7,238 nucleotides of DNA, taken from assembly GCA_012270635.1 (NCBI GenBank), contig JAAXHX010000205.1, forward strand, positions 1 to 7,238, written 5' to 3'. How positions within the stretch are numbered: the stretch's first letter is position 1; every line of letters starts with the position of its first letter. Origin of the DNA: Dehalococcoidia bacterium (GTDB lineage: Bacteria; Chloroflexota; Dehalococcoidia; Plut-88900). Both the position numbers and the translations under genes were made by a program. Shown here piece after piece: positions 1-6,685 of this stretch. The notes under the pieces were generated by a model. It saw only the letters and a list, made by a program, of their open reading frames with translations. It was not told the origin of the DNA and ran no database searches.

Positions 1-323
1 TGGGCGCCGCCGCAGGCGACGAACGCCTCTCGGAGCTCGACCCGCAGGGCTTCGTGGTCGGTGTTGCCCCAGTCCCGAATAACCACCGTTCCCTCCACTG
101 CGCACCATCGGTCCCAGTGGGGGCTGACCACGGTGACGGTGCATCTCGGGTCCCGGGCCAGGTTTTTCAGCTTCGCCGAATCGCCTATGGCCACGAAAAC
201 GACGCCACCCTGATAAGCCCCGGCCTTTACCACGCTGGACTGGATCGCACCGGACCTTCTGAAGGTGTTTACCACGGCGTCGAAGTTGGATGAGAGAAAG
301 CCGACGGCATCTTTGAATTCCAT
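1..323 (-). CDS. PPOX-fold (pyridoxamine 5'-phosphate oxidase-like, F420/FMN-dependent) protein, 3' end outside window
   Basis: An open frame runs from an ATG at 323 to the left edge without a stop, giving 107 N-terminal residues. GGGAGG stands five bases before the ATG and supports this start. The translation reads as the split-barrel flavin/F420-binding fold: two strands around residues 26-46 (including GGVVFVAIGD), then SAKLKNLARDPRCTVTVV at about 49-66, then WCAVEGTVVI at 73-82. The 'K..NL..DPR..V.V' block followed by 'VEGT' is typical of the PPOX class in Actinobacteria and Chloroflexota. Such enzymes reduce or oxidise small substrates with F420H2 or FMN, in the cytoplasm. Which cofactor and substrate apply here cannot be told. 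It begins 34 bases after the permease stop with no terminator between, so the two are probably co-transcribed. The missing C-terminal part prevents a finer call. Confidence 0.8.
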   Translation of the reverse strand, partial: MEFKDAVGFLSSNFDAVVNTFRRSGAIQSSVVKAGAYQGGVVFVAIGDSAKLKNLARDPRCTVTVVSPHWDRWCAVEGTVVIRDWGNTDHEALRVELREAFVACGGA

Positions 324-357
324 GTTTTCCTCCCGGGTTGTCCCTTCGCCGGCGGGC

Positions 358-2097
358 CTAGGTCCGCTGCTTGAAGAGGCGGTTTCTGAAGAAGACTAGG
401 CCGATGAGCATGAGCGCGGCGAAAATCAGGAGTATGAACGACACGGCGGCCATCATGGGGGCGAATTCCACGGTGACCCCGTTCCACAGGTTCATTGGAA
501 GGGTCCTGAGGAAGGGGTCCTTGAGGAACACGGCTATGGGCACCTCGTAGAAGGAGACGAGGAAGGCGAAGAAGGTGGCGACGGAAATGCCCGGCACTAT
601 CTGGGGCAAGATGATCTTTCGGAAGGCCGTGAATCGGTTGGCCCCGAGACTCATGGCCGCCTGCTCGTGGACCTGGTCCACGCCGCGCAGGGTGGCCGTC
701 AGGATGATTACCACGTACGGAATGGCCAGCACAGCATGGGGCATTCCGATGCCGATTACGGTGCCGACCAACACGCGCATGTTCAGGGAGTAGAAGTAGA
801 AGAGGGCGATGGCGGAGAGGGTCGCCGGGACGATGAGGGGCAGGATTACGAAGGAGCCGAGAAGCCCCTTGCCGGGGAAGGAGCCCCGGGCGAGGCCGTA
901 AGCAACCATTCCGCCGGCCGGGACGGCGACCAGGACCGTAACGAAGGCCAGTTGAAGGCTGGTGAAGGTGGATTCCAGCCAGTTGACCGGGCTTATGGTG
1001 CTGGAGACGAAGAAGGTCTTGATCCACTCCAGGCTGTACCCCTTGGGAGGGAAGATGACGAAGGAAGACTCGTTGAAGGCGAGGGGGATGACTATGAGGC
1101 TGGGGAGTATGAGGAAGGCGCAGACGATGCCGACGACGAGGATCAAGGGGACCCGGCGAGGGGCCCGGTAGGACATTTCTATGGGGGAGGAGCGTATCAG
1201 GGCCTCCCCGGCGCCGTACAAGGATCCGAACCCGATTATCCGGGCGAAAATCATGTAGAGAATGATGATTATCACGAGGAGGATGACGGCGAGGGCGGCG
1301 CTGAACCCGCTGGTGCCGGCCAGGTAGGAAGCGATGCCCTGGTCCCGGACGCCGCCCAGGATGGTCGGGGCGATGGCGCTGCCGGCGCTGAGGATGAATA
1401 CGAGCAGGCAGCCGGCCCAGATGCCGGGCACGCTCAGGGGCAGGAAGACGTGCCGGAAGCTCCGCAGGGGGGTGGCCCCCATGCTTTCCGCGACGGCGGT
1501 AAGGCTCCTGGGGATGCCGCGCATTACGGCGAAGAGCGGGAGGATCATGAAGGGGAGGAACATCTGGATCATGCCTATTTCCACGGCCATCCGGGTCCAG
1601 AGAAGCTCCAGGGGTTGATCGACTATCCCGATGAGCTGAATGAACTCGTTCAACGGGCCCCGACGCCCGAGGACCACGCGCCAGGAATACACGCCGGCGA
1701 TGGAGTTGGTGATGAAGGGAACTATGGTTATCAGGAGCACAACTCCCCGCCAGCGACCCGTGCGGGTTGCGAGGAAGTAGGCGATGGGGTAGCCGAGAAG
1801 GAGGCAGCCGGCGGTGGTGAAGGCAGCCAGTTCGAAGGTGGTGCGGAACATCCGCTGGTATATGGGGTTGGTCAGCGCCCTGTCGTAGTAGGCGAGAGAG
1901 AAGCCGTCGTCCCCAAAGCTGACGCCCACCATTCTTACCAGGGGGATGATGAAGAACAGGACCATCAGCAGGAGGGCGGGAAGGGCCAGGGCGGGGTAGA
2001 CGCCCTGTTGGCGGAGCTTGAACAGGAGCAGGCGCTTGTCTGTTGTTCCGCTTGTCGACCGGTCCCTAGCGAGCAGCCTTTGAAAGGCGATGAGCAT
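358..2097 (-). CDS. Fused two-domain ABC transporter permease (PotB-PotC / FbpB-like)
   Basis: This 579-aa inner-membrane protein should form the whole translocation channel of an ABC importer in one chain. About 12 hydrophobic segments can be read: near 36-58, 87-110, 118-139, 170-192, 223-247 and 266-290 in the first half, and 316-341, 378-403, 411-438, 442-470, 500-525 and 548-570 in the second. Each half has the EAA loop that docks on the ATPase: E204-SMGA-TPLRSF ending in LP at 219-220, and E478-QAAMSLGANRF ending in LP at 497-498. The polyamine systems usually have two separate permeases, while iron(III) FbpB/SfuB-type systems have fused ones of similar length, so substrate class stays open. 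The first ATG is used; an in-frame stop lies 21 codons upstream, and no good Shine-Dalgarno is visible. It shares its strand with the binding-protein genes to the right, but two plus-strand genes lie between. No ATPase gene is in the window. Confidence 0.93.
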   Translation of the reverse strand: MLIAFQRLLARDRSTSGTTDKRLLLFKLRQQGVYPALALPALLLMVLFFIIPLVRMVGVSFGDDGFSLAYYDRALTNPIYQRMFRTTFELAAFTTAGCLLLGYPIAYFLATRTGRWRGVVLLITIVPFITNSIAGVYSWRVVLGRRGPLNEFIQLIGIVDQPLELLWTRMAVEIGMIQMFLPFMILPLFAVMRGIPRSLTAVAESMGATPLRSFRHVFLPLSVPGIWAGCLLVFILSAGSAIAPTILGGVRDQGIASYLAGTSGFSAALAVILLVIIIILYMIFARIIGFGSLYGAGEALIRSSPIEMSYRAPRRVPLILVVGIVCAFLILPSLIVIPLAFNESSFVIFPPKGYSLEWIKTFFVSSTISPVNWLESTFTSLQLAFVTVLVAVPAGGMVAYGLARGSFPGKGLLGSFVILPLIVPATLSAIALFYFYSLNMRVLVGTVIGIGMPHAVLAIPYVVIILTATLRGVDQVHEQAAMSLGANRFTAFRKIILPQIVPGISVATFFAFLVSFYEVPIAVFLKDPFLRTLPMNLWNGVTVEFAPMMAAVSFILLIFAALMLIGLVFFRNRLFKQRT

Positions 2098-2159
2098 GGT
2101 TGGCTTTTGGAAGTCCTTGGGAAGGGATGGGTGGCCGGGGTGAAAATCGGTTGGCTGAT

Positions 2160-2190
2160 ATCATATCATCAAAAGAGGGGCGCTCATCAA
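2160..2190 (-). promoter_or_regulatory. Candidate promoter for the permease operon
   Basis: Read on the minus strand, TATGAT (2165-2160) is one base off the -10 consensus. TTGATG (2190-2185) could be the -35 box, with a spacer of 19 bases, which is slightly long. Transcription would start near 2153 and leave a leader of about 55 bases before the permease ATG. The boxes overlap the 14-bp direct repeats, so a repressor or activator bound there would meet the polymerase. This rests on consensus matching by eye only. Confidence 0.3.
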
Positions 2191-2197
2191 AAGAGGG
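2166..2197. repeat. Exact 14-bp direct repeat in the divergent promoter region
   Basis: The sequence TCATCAAAAGAGGG occurs at 2166-2179 and again, without mismatch, at 2184-2197, giving a period of 18 bp. A self-complementary TGATATCA lies just beside it at 2156-2163. The repeats fall in the gap of about 170 bp between the leftward permease and the rightward CxxC-protein gene, and overlap a candidate promoter. Tandem direct sites with less than two helical turns of spacing can be binding sites for a response regulator or similar factor. No regulator gene is in the window to pair it with. The rest of the gap (2198-2266) shows nothing else recognisable. Confidence 0.55.
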
Positions 2198-2266
2198 CTA
2201 AGTGAGAATTCAACGCGAGGGGACCAGCCCTTCAATTCGCCCCACTCTGCGGTGAAGCGAGAAGAG

Positions 2267-2467
2267 ATGGCCACGGAGACCCAGATCCAAACGGTGTTCA
2301 GGATATTGAGCGAAAGGCCCGAGTGCCGGGGCTGTCGCATCAACCTACGGTTCGGAGACATGGACTGCGCGCACTGCGGCGCAGAGATCGACGATCAGAT
2401 GCGCGAATGGGCCGCCAGCCTGGTGGACGCCCTCACGGGTCCCGGCGAGGCCCAGGTGAGCAGCTAA
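2267..2467 (+). CDS. Small CxxC/CxxC (zinc-ribbon-like) protein of unknown function
   Basis: This gene encodes 66 residues from the ATG at 2267. A GTG at 2252 would add five residues (MKREE) but has no ribosome site. The purine-rich GAGAAGAG before the ATG is itself a weak one. The N-terminal 18 residues could form a helix (TQIQTVFRILSERP). Then come C20-x2-C23 and C34-x2-C37 (ECRGC and DCAHCG), ten residues apart, as in a small zinc ribbon or rubredoxin-like knuckle. An acidic, probably helical tail (IDDQMREWAASLVDAL) follows. The 'HCGAEID' after the second pair is typical of metal-binding ribbons. The stop lies 32 bases before the epoxide hydrolase start, with no terminator, so the two should share one transcript. 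I do not recognise the family. Intact cysteines and the operon position argue for a real gene. Confidence 0.6.
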   Translation: MATETQIQTVFRILSERPECRGCRINLRFGDMDCAHCGAEIDDQMREWAASLVDALTGPGEAQVSS

Positions 2468-2487
2468 GAGAGCACAGTCGCAGCCTC

Positions 2488-2493
2488 GGGAGG
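2488..2493 (+). promoter_or_regulatory. Shine-Dalgarno that fixes the epoxide hydrolase start
   Basis: GGGAGG sits six bases before the ATG at 2500. The reading frame is open further upstream to 2323, but that extension overlaps the CxxC gene in another frame, has no such site, and encodes Arg/Gly-rich sequence unlike the EHN domain. The start at 2500 is therefore preferred. Confidence 0.75.
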
Positions 2494-2499
2494 ACGGTT

Positions 2500-3648
2500 A
2501 TGGCTATAAGCCCGTTTCGAGTCGACATAAGAGAAGAAGTCTTGGAAGACCTGCGGGAGCGGCTGCGGCGGACCCGCTGGCCGGACGAGGTCCCGGGCTC
2601 GGGGTGGGACTACGGGTCCAACCTGGCCTACGTTAGGGAGCTGGTGGACTACTGGATAGAGGAGTTCGACTGGAGGAAGCAGGAGGCGGCCATAAACCGC
2701 TATTCCCAATACGTCGCCGAGGTGGACGGGCTGGGGGTGCACTATATCCACGAACGGGGACAGGGCCCCGACCCGCTTCCCCTGCTCCTCATCCATGGCT
2801 GGCCGGGGTCGATAGTCGAGTTTCTGGACTTCATCCCCCTCCTGACGGACCCTGCGGCCCACGGAGGCGACGAAAGGGACTCGTTCGACGTGGTAGCGCC
2901 CTCGCTGCCGGGGTACGGGTTCTCGGACAAGCCGAGGGTCCCGGGCATGGGGGTCAATGGGATGGCCGACGTGTTTGCGAAGCTGATGAGCGAGGTCGGC
3001 TACGAAAGCTACGCGGCACAGGGAGGAGACTGGGGAGCGTCGATATCTTCAAGGATGGCGTTCAGCCACCCGCAGAATGTAAAGGCCATACACGTCAACA
3101 TGATCCTGGGGGGCAGCCCGTACCTGGGGCCCGGGTCCCGTCCGCTGTCCGATGCGGAGAAGCGATACCTGGGAGAGATCGAGCAGTGGGAACGGGACGA
3201 GGGCGCCTACGGCCACATACAGGGGACTAAACCCCAGACCCTGGCCTACGGCCTGAACGACTCCCCCGCCGGGCTGGCGGCGTGGATCGTGGAGAAGTGG
3301 CGCTCCTGGACCGATTGCGGCGGCGACATCGAAAGCGTCTACAGCAAGGACCGGATATTGACCAACGTAACTCTCTACTGGGTCACCGAGACCATCAACG
3401 CCTCGGCGCGGATCTACTACGAGACCCGGAAGGAGAGGTGGCAGCTGGCCCAGGGGGAGAGTATAGAGACGCCGACGGGGGTGGCGGTGTTCCCGGAGGA
3501 GCTGGACCGGCCCGTGAGGGAGTGGGCGGAGAGGACGTACAACGTGCAGAGGTGGACGGAATTCCCCCGAGGCGGTCACTTCGCAGCCATGGAGGAACCC
3601 CGGGCGCTGGCCGAGGACATTAGGGAGTTCTTCCGCGGGTTCCGATAG
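2500..3648 (+). CDS. Epoxide hydrolase, EHN-type alpha/beta hydrolase (microsomal epoxide hydrolase family)
   Basis: This 382-aa enzyme should open epoxides to vicinal diols by way of a covalent ester on aspartate. The N-terminal EHN domain covers roughly residues 3-110 (FRVDI, RLRRTRWPDE, DWRKQEAAIN). The alpha/beta-hydrolase core then shows the oxyanion motif HGWPG (99-103), the SLPGYGFSDKP strand (135-145) and the nucleophile motif QGGDWG with D177. By comparison with rat microsomal epoxide hydrolase, E334 in FPEE is the acid and H360 in RGGHFAAMEEP the base. Y237 (in YGHIQGTKP) and one of Y306/Y307 (ARIYYE) would be the lid tyrosines that activate the epoxide. The length is usual for bacterial members. 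No signal peptide or membrane anchor is seen, so it should be cytoplasmic. It follows the CxxC gene by 32 bases and ends in a strong terminator. The substrate is unknown. Confidence 0.95.
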   Translation: MAISPFRVDIREEVLEDLRERLRRTRWPDEVPGSGWDYGSNLAYVRELVDYWIEEFDWRKQEAAINRYSQYVAEVDGLGVHYIHERGQGPDPLPLLLIHGWPGSIVEFLDFIPLLTDPAAHGGDERDSFDVVAPSLPGYGFSDKPRVPGMGVNGMADVFAKLMSEVGYESYAAQGGDWGASISSRMAFSHPQNVKAIHVNMILGGSPYLGPGSRPLSDAEKRYLGEIEQWERDEGAYGHIQGTKPQTLAYGLNDSPAGLAAWIVEKWRSWTDCGGDIESVYSKDRILTNVTLYWVTETINASARIYYETRKERWQLAQGESIETPTGVAVFPEELDRPVREWAERTYNVQRWTEFPRGGHFAAMEEPRALAEDIREFFRGFR

Positions 3649-3681
3649 GGGCTCCATGCCTCGATAAACGGGAGCAAGTGA

Positions 3682-3715
3682 GGGGGCCGGACAAAATGTC
3701 CGGCCCCCTTCGTTT
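3682..3715 (+). terminator. Intrinsic terminator after the epoxide hydrolase, possibly bidirectional
   Basis: A perfect 12-bp stem is formed by GGGGGCCGGACA (3682-3693) and TGTCCGGCCCCC (3697-3708), with an AAA loop. TTCGTTT follows on the plus strand, a modest T tract. The hairpin lies between convergent genes, 33 bases after the hydrolase stop and about 30 bases beyond the stop of the leftward binding-protein gene. It could therefore end both transcripts, though on the minus strand the following bases are not T-rich. Confidence 0.85.
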
Positions 3716-3738
3716 GCCCAGGCCCACGGTTTACGCGG

Positions 3739-5106
3739 CTACTGCAAGGCCTGGGTGAAGGTGGCGTACCTCTCACGCCAGACATCCTGGTTCACCGCGA
3801 CATGCTCTTCGTCCTTGAAGATGGCGTAGGGGATGTTGGACGCGGACGAAGGCAGTTCGTCACGGGTGTCGTCGTATTCGGCGGCGTTCAGTTCCTGCAA
3901 GGCCTTGATGTTCACCGGCCCGTAGGTGATGAACTGGGCTATCCGGGCGTTGATCTCCGGGAAGGAGGTCCAGGCCATGAAGAGTTGGGCCAGTTCGAAG
4001 GCTTCGGGGTCCTGCTCTTTCAGGCCCTTGATGATGCCCCAGCCGTCGGTGTTGAGGAGGTAGCCGCACTCCCAGCAGATCTTGATGGGCGCGCCTTCCT
4101 TGGTGGCGTCATAAATGCGGCCATTCCAGTTGGTGCACATGTCGATCTCGCCGCTGATGAGGAGCTGGGGGCAGTCGGAGCCGGTCTGCCAGATGAGGCT
4201 CACCTGGTCCCGGTACTGCTCGAACAGCTCGAAGGCGCGGTCGGCTTGCTGGGGCGTGAGGGCGGCCAGACTTTCTCGGCCCTCGGGGGTGTCCAAGAGG
4301 CCGGGGTTTTCCGAGAGCAGGACGAAGACCATCTCGGCATCCGGGTAGTAGGCCCAGGCGCGACGCCCGGGGAACCCTTCAGGGTCGTAGATGTCGGACA
4401 TGGTCTGGGGCCGTGAGCCTTCGGGATAGGACTCGGTGCTGTAGGCCCAGGTCTCGCCCCAAGTGGCGCCTCCCCCTGCTATGTAGGGGGCCCTGAGGAC
4501 TTCGAAGAAGTCCCGGGTGTCGATGACGCTGAAGTCCAACTCTTCCAGGGCGCCGGTCTTGCCGAGGGTGTGGATGGAGGCGGCGCCGGTGTCGAAGACG
4601 TGCCATGTGACGTTGCCCGACTCGGCCATGGCGCGGACCTTTGCGAGGAGGGGCTGGTTGTCGTCGATGACCTCTATGCCGAACTGCTCGGTAAAGGGGA
4701 TGGCGTAAGCCTTGCGCTGGGCGGCCTGGTAGGCGCCGCCCCAGGAGCTGAAGACCAGGCTGCGGCCCCGGTAGTTCTCCAGTTCGGCTGTTATCTCTTC
4801 AATGGTGGCGGGGTTATCGACGGTCCACTGGTCCCGGGGCCTGAGGCCGGCGCCCGGCGGGGCGGTGGGCTCGGGCATGGCCGTAGGCATAGGCATCGCG
4901 GTAGGCTCGTCCTCTTCCTCCTCCATCATGGCGGTGGGGGTGGGGTCGGGTTCCTCCTCCATCGCGACCGTGGGCTCCGGAGTGGCCGTGGCGGCCTCAC
5001 CGCAGGCGGCGGCGATAAGCAGGGCTAGGGCCAAAATCGCAAAGAGGGCGAGGAAGGGTTTCCGCCAATTCGGTCCCTTGTACGACCCTTTCAAATAAGT
5101 TCTCAT
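3739..5106 (-). CDS. Lipoprotein solute-binding protein of ABC transporter, PotD/SBP_bac_8-like (copy 1)
   Basis: This 455-aa protein is exported and lipid-anchored, and should capture the substrate for the ABC importer. Residues 1-35 are a signal peptide: positively charged start (K7, K10, R15, K16), hydrophobic 18-31, and lipobox-like IAAAC with C35. A low-complexity linker rich in Thr, Pro, Met and Glu follows (about 36-88, with PTAMP units). The binding domain starts near RPRDQWTVDNPAT (89-101) and contains SSWGGAYQAAQRKAY (120-134), typical of the polyamine/SBP_bac_8 family, and NGRIYDA (328-334). Cysteines 312, 324, 344 and 347 are shared with both paralogues. The start is the ATG at 5106, behind a purine-rich GAGAGGAGGAGG. 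A GTG at 5121 would lie inside the ribosome site's upstream edge and add only five residues. It is the last gene of the minus-strand array. Polyamine, other amine or another organic solute are all possible ligands. Confidence 0.93.
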   Translation of the reverse strand: MRTYLKGSYKGPNWRKPFLALFAILALALLIAAACGEAATATPEPTVAMEEEPDPTPTAMMEEEEDEPTAMPMPTAMPEPTAPPGAGLRPRDQWTVDNPATIEEITAELENYRGRSLVFSSWGGAYQAAQRKAYAIPFTEQFGIEVIDDNQPLLAKVRAMAESGNVTWHVFDTGAASIHTLGKTGALEELDFSVIDTRDFFEVLRAPYIAGGGATWGETWAYSTESYPEGSRPQTMSDIYDPEGFPGRRAWAYYPDAEMVFVLLSENPGLLDTPEGRESLAALTPQQADRAFELFEQYRDQVSLIWQTGSDCPQLLISGEIDMCTNWNGRIYDATKEGAPIKICWECGYLLNTDGWGIIKGLKEQDPEAFELAQLFMAWTSFPEINARIAQFITYGPVNIKALQELNAAEYDDTRDELPSSASNIPYAIFKDEEHVAVNQDVWRERYATFTQALQ

Positions 5107-5144
5107 ACCTCCTCCTCTCACTAAATTCGAGCGGCAAGAAATCA

Positions 5145-5176
5145 GGCGCCCCCCGACAGGCCCGTCGGGGGGCGCC
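5145..5176 (-). terminator. Intrinsic terminator after binding-protein copy 2
   Basis: A 13-bp perfect stem, GGCGCCCCCCGAC (5145-5157) with GTCGGGGGGCGCC (5164-5176), closes a six-base loop. Read on the minus strand it is followed by TGATTTCTTG, a T-rich tail. It lies 17 bases after the copy 2 stop and only about 38 bases before the copy 1 start. Copy 1 therefore either relies on read-through or on a promoter that overlaps this element. Its outer stem is the same as in the terminator at 6686-6726. Confidence 0.88.
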
Positions 5177-5193
5177 CGTAAGGTCTATTCAGC

Positions 5194-6573
5194 CTACTCC
5201 AAGGTCAGCTTCCACTCCTCGTAACGCTCACGCCATTCATCATCATGGATGGAGGCGTGTTCTTCGTCATTCAGGATGGCGTATGGGATGTTGGCCGAAG
5301 ATGACGGAAGCTCGTCCCTGACATCGTCGTACTCGGGAGCATCGAGGGCAGACAACGACTTGATGTTCACCGGCCCGTAGGTGATGAACTGGGCGATGCG
5401 GGCGTTGATTTCCGGTAAGGAAGTCCACGCAACGAACAGCTGGGCCAGTTCGAAGGCCTCGGGGTCCTGGTCTTTCAGGCCCTTGATGATGCCCCAGCCG
5501 TCGGTGTTGAGAAGGTGACCGCACTCCCAGCAGATCTTGATGGGCGCGCCCTCCTTGGTGGCGTCGTAGATGCGGCCATTCCAGTTGGAGCACATGTCGA
5601 TCTCGCCGCTGATGAGGAGCTGGGGGCAGTCGGAGCCGGTCTGCCAGATCAGGGAGATCTGGTCGCTGTACTCAGCGAAGAGCTCGAAGGCACGGTCCAC
5701 CTGCTCGGGATTGAGGGCGGCCAGGCTGTTCCTTCCCTCCTGCGTGTTGACCAGTCCCGGGTTCTCCGAAAGGAGTACGAACTTCATCTCGCCGTGAGGG
5801 TAGTAGGCCCAACCGCGCTTTCCGGGGAAATTCTCGGTGTCGTAGAAGTCGGCCATGGTCTGGGGCCGACTGCCCTCGGGGTAGACGTCGGTGTTGTAGG
5901 CCCAGGTCTCGGACCAGGTGATGCCGCCGCCGCCGGTGTAGGGCGCCTTCAGGACTTCCAGGAAGTCCCGGGTGTCGACTACGCTGAAGTCCAGGTCTTC
6001 CAGGGAGCCGTTCCTCCCGAGATTGTGGATTGTACCCGTGCCCTGGTCGAAGACGTGCCAGGTGATGTTGCCGGACTCCTGCATGGCCCTGACCTTGCCG
6101 AGGGTCGGGAGGCCATCGTCGATGACCTCTATGCCGAACTGGTCCTCGAAGGGAATGCCGTAGGCCTGGCGCTGGGCGGACTGGTATGCGCCGCCCCATG
6201 AGCTGAACACCACGCTGCGGCCCCGGTACTTTTCGAGCTCCGCTTCGATCTCCTGTAAGGTGGCGGGGTTATCGACGGTCCACTGGTCACGGGGCCTGAC
6301 GCCCGTTTCGGGCATGGCGGTGGGTTCCGGCATGGCATCGTCGGGTTCATCGGCTACGGCCGTCGGCTCCGGCATGGCGTCGTCGGGTTCATCGGGTACG
6401 GCGGTAGTTTCGGGCATGGCGGTGGGATCTTCCGTCACGGTTTCAGGAGTGGCCGTGGCGGCTTCACCACAGGCTGCCGCAATCAGGAAGGCCAGGGCTA
6501 GAACCGCCAAAAGTGCAAAGAAGCGCCTCCCGGAGCCCGAGCCTCCGCGGAGACGCTTTTCGTAAATCTTCAT
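5194..6573 (-). CDS. Lipoprotein solute-binding protein of ABC transporter, PotD/SBP_bac_8-like (copy 2)
   Basis: This 459-aa lipoprotein is a close paralogue of copy 1 and keeps the same order of parts. A signal peptide (R7, R9, R16, R17, hydrophobic 18-31) ends in IAAAC with C35. The linker (36-90) is rich in Asp, Pro, Met and Thr and includes a 14-residue tandem repeat. From RPRDQWTVDNPAT (93-105) the binding domain is colinear with copy 1 to the end, including SSWGGAYQSAQRQAY (124-138) and cysteines 316, 328, 348 and 351. The linker and the last 20 residues differ most. The ATG at 6573 has GGAGAGGGAGAG just upstream. It has its own long leader to the terminator of copy 3 and ends in a strong terminator, so it can be transcribed as a single gene. 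The ligand may differ from copy 1, but nothing in the sequence settles it. Confidence 0.93.
   Translation of the reverse strand: MKIYEKRLRGGSGSGRRFFALLAVLALAFLIAAACGEAATATPETVTEDPTAMPETTAVPDEPDDAMPEPTAVADEPDDAMPEPTAMPETGVRPRDQWTVDNPATLQEIEAELEKYRGRSVVFSSWGGAYQSAQRQAYGIPFEDQFGIEVIDDGLPTLGKVRAMQESGNITWHVFDQGTGTIHNLGRNGSLEDLDFSVVDTRDFLEVLKAPYTGGGGITWSETWAYNTDVYPEGSRPQTMADFYDTENFPGKRGWAYYPHGEMKFVLLSENPGLVNTQEGRNSLAALNPEQVDRAFELFAEYSDQISLIWQTGSDCPQLLISGEIDMCSNWNGRIYDATKEGAPIKICWECGHLLNTDGWGIIKGLKDQDPEAFELAQLFVAWTSLPEINARIAQFITYGPVNIKSLSALDAPEYDDVRDELPSSSANIPYAILNDEEHASIHDDEWRERYEEWKLTLE
6310..6393 (-). repeat. Two 42-bp tandem repeats within the lipoprotein linker of copy 2
   Basis: Residues 61-74 (DEPDDAMPEPTAVA) and 75-88 (DEPDDAMPEPTAMP) are nearly the same, encoded by adjacent 42-bp units at 6352-6393 and 6310-6351 that match at about 35 of 42 bases by hand count. 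The unit lengthens the flexible tether between lipid anchor and binding domain. Copy 1 has a linker of different composition (EEE and PTAMPMP units), so this segment changes faster than the folded domain. Confidence 0.7.
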
Positions 6574-6620
6574 ATCTCTCCCTCTCCTACATCACGTTCA
6601 ACAGACAGACTACGTTTTCG

Positions 6621-6648
6621 TTAATCTTTGCGCGGGTTAAATTGGCAA
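6621..6648 (-). promoter_or_regulatory. Weak candidate promoter for binding-protein copy 2
   Basis: The gap between copy 3 and copy 2 is AT-rich compared with its surroundings. Read on the minus strand, TTGCCA (6648-6643) and GATTAA (6626-6621) are spaced by 16 bases. A start near 6614 would leave a leader of about 40 bases to the ATG at 6573. The match to consensus is modest and other placements in the AT-rich stretch (6595-6686) are possible. Confidence 0.25.
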
Positions 6649-6651
6649 TGT

Positions 6652-6663
6652 CCTCCTCTCCAT
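6652..6663 (-). other. Orphan ribosome-binding-site-like sequence upstream of copy 2
   Basis: On the minus strand GGAGAGGAGGACATTG stands 27 bases after the copy 3 terminator, with a strong AGGAGG at 6657-6652. The real start of copy 2 is about 80 bases further on and has its own purine tract. The arrangement 'terminator, about 26 bases, GAGAGGAGG' is also found before copy 1, where it is the working ribosome site. This looks like a leftover of the duplicated unit. The only short frame here (ATG at 6663, eight codons) is not a convincing gene. Confidence 0.4.
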
Positions 6664-6685
6664 AAGAATTAGACTGTAAAAATTA

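Noticed and set aside
2156..2197. CRISPR-like or attachment-site repeat
   Set aside because: There are only two copies of 14 bp with a 4-bp gap, and no integrase, cas gene or tRNA nearby.
667..2205. Long plus-strand open frame of 512 codons opposite the permease
   Set aside because: It is antisense to a clear permease with two EAA loops and 12 membrane segments. Its translation is Gly/Glu/Asp-rich without motifs, as expected from the complement of hydrophobic GC-rich codons.
2323..2499. N-terminal extension of the epoxide hydrolase by 59 codons
   Set aside because: It overlaps the CxxC gene in another frame, is Arg/Gly-rich, has no ribosome site, and a good GGGAGG precedes the ATG at 2500.
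3049..3657. Minus-strand open frame of 202 codons opposite the epoxide hydrolase
   Set aside because: It is a shadow of the hydrolase, shows no motif, and crosses toward the terminator with no ribosome site.
3802..4416. Plus-strand open frames opposite the binding-protein genes, also near 5515-6201
   Set aside because: They recur at matching places in both paralogues simply because the sense strands are homologous. The sense frames carry signal peptide, lipobox and family motifs.
6637..6663. Eight-codon leader peptide (MERRTLPI) upstream of copy 2
   Set aside because: It has no ribosome site of its own, its purine run lies inside it, and no attenuator structure follows. A leftover ribosome site explains it better.
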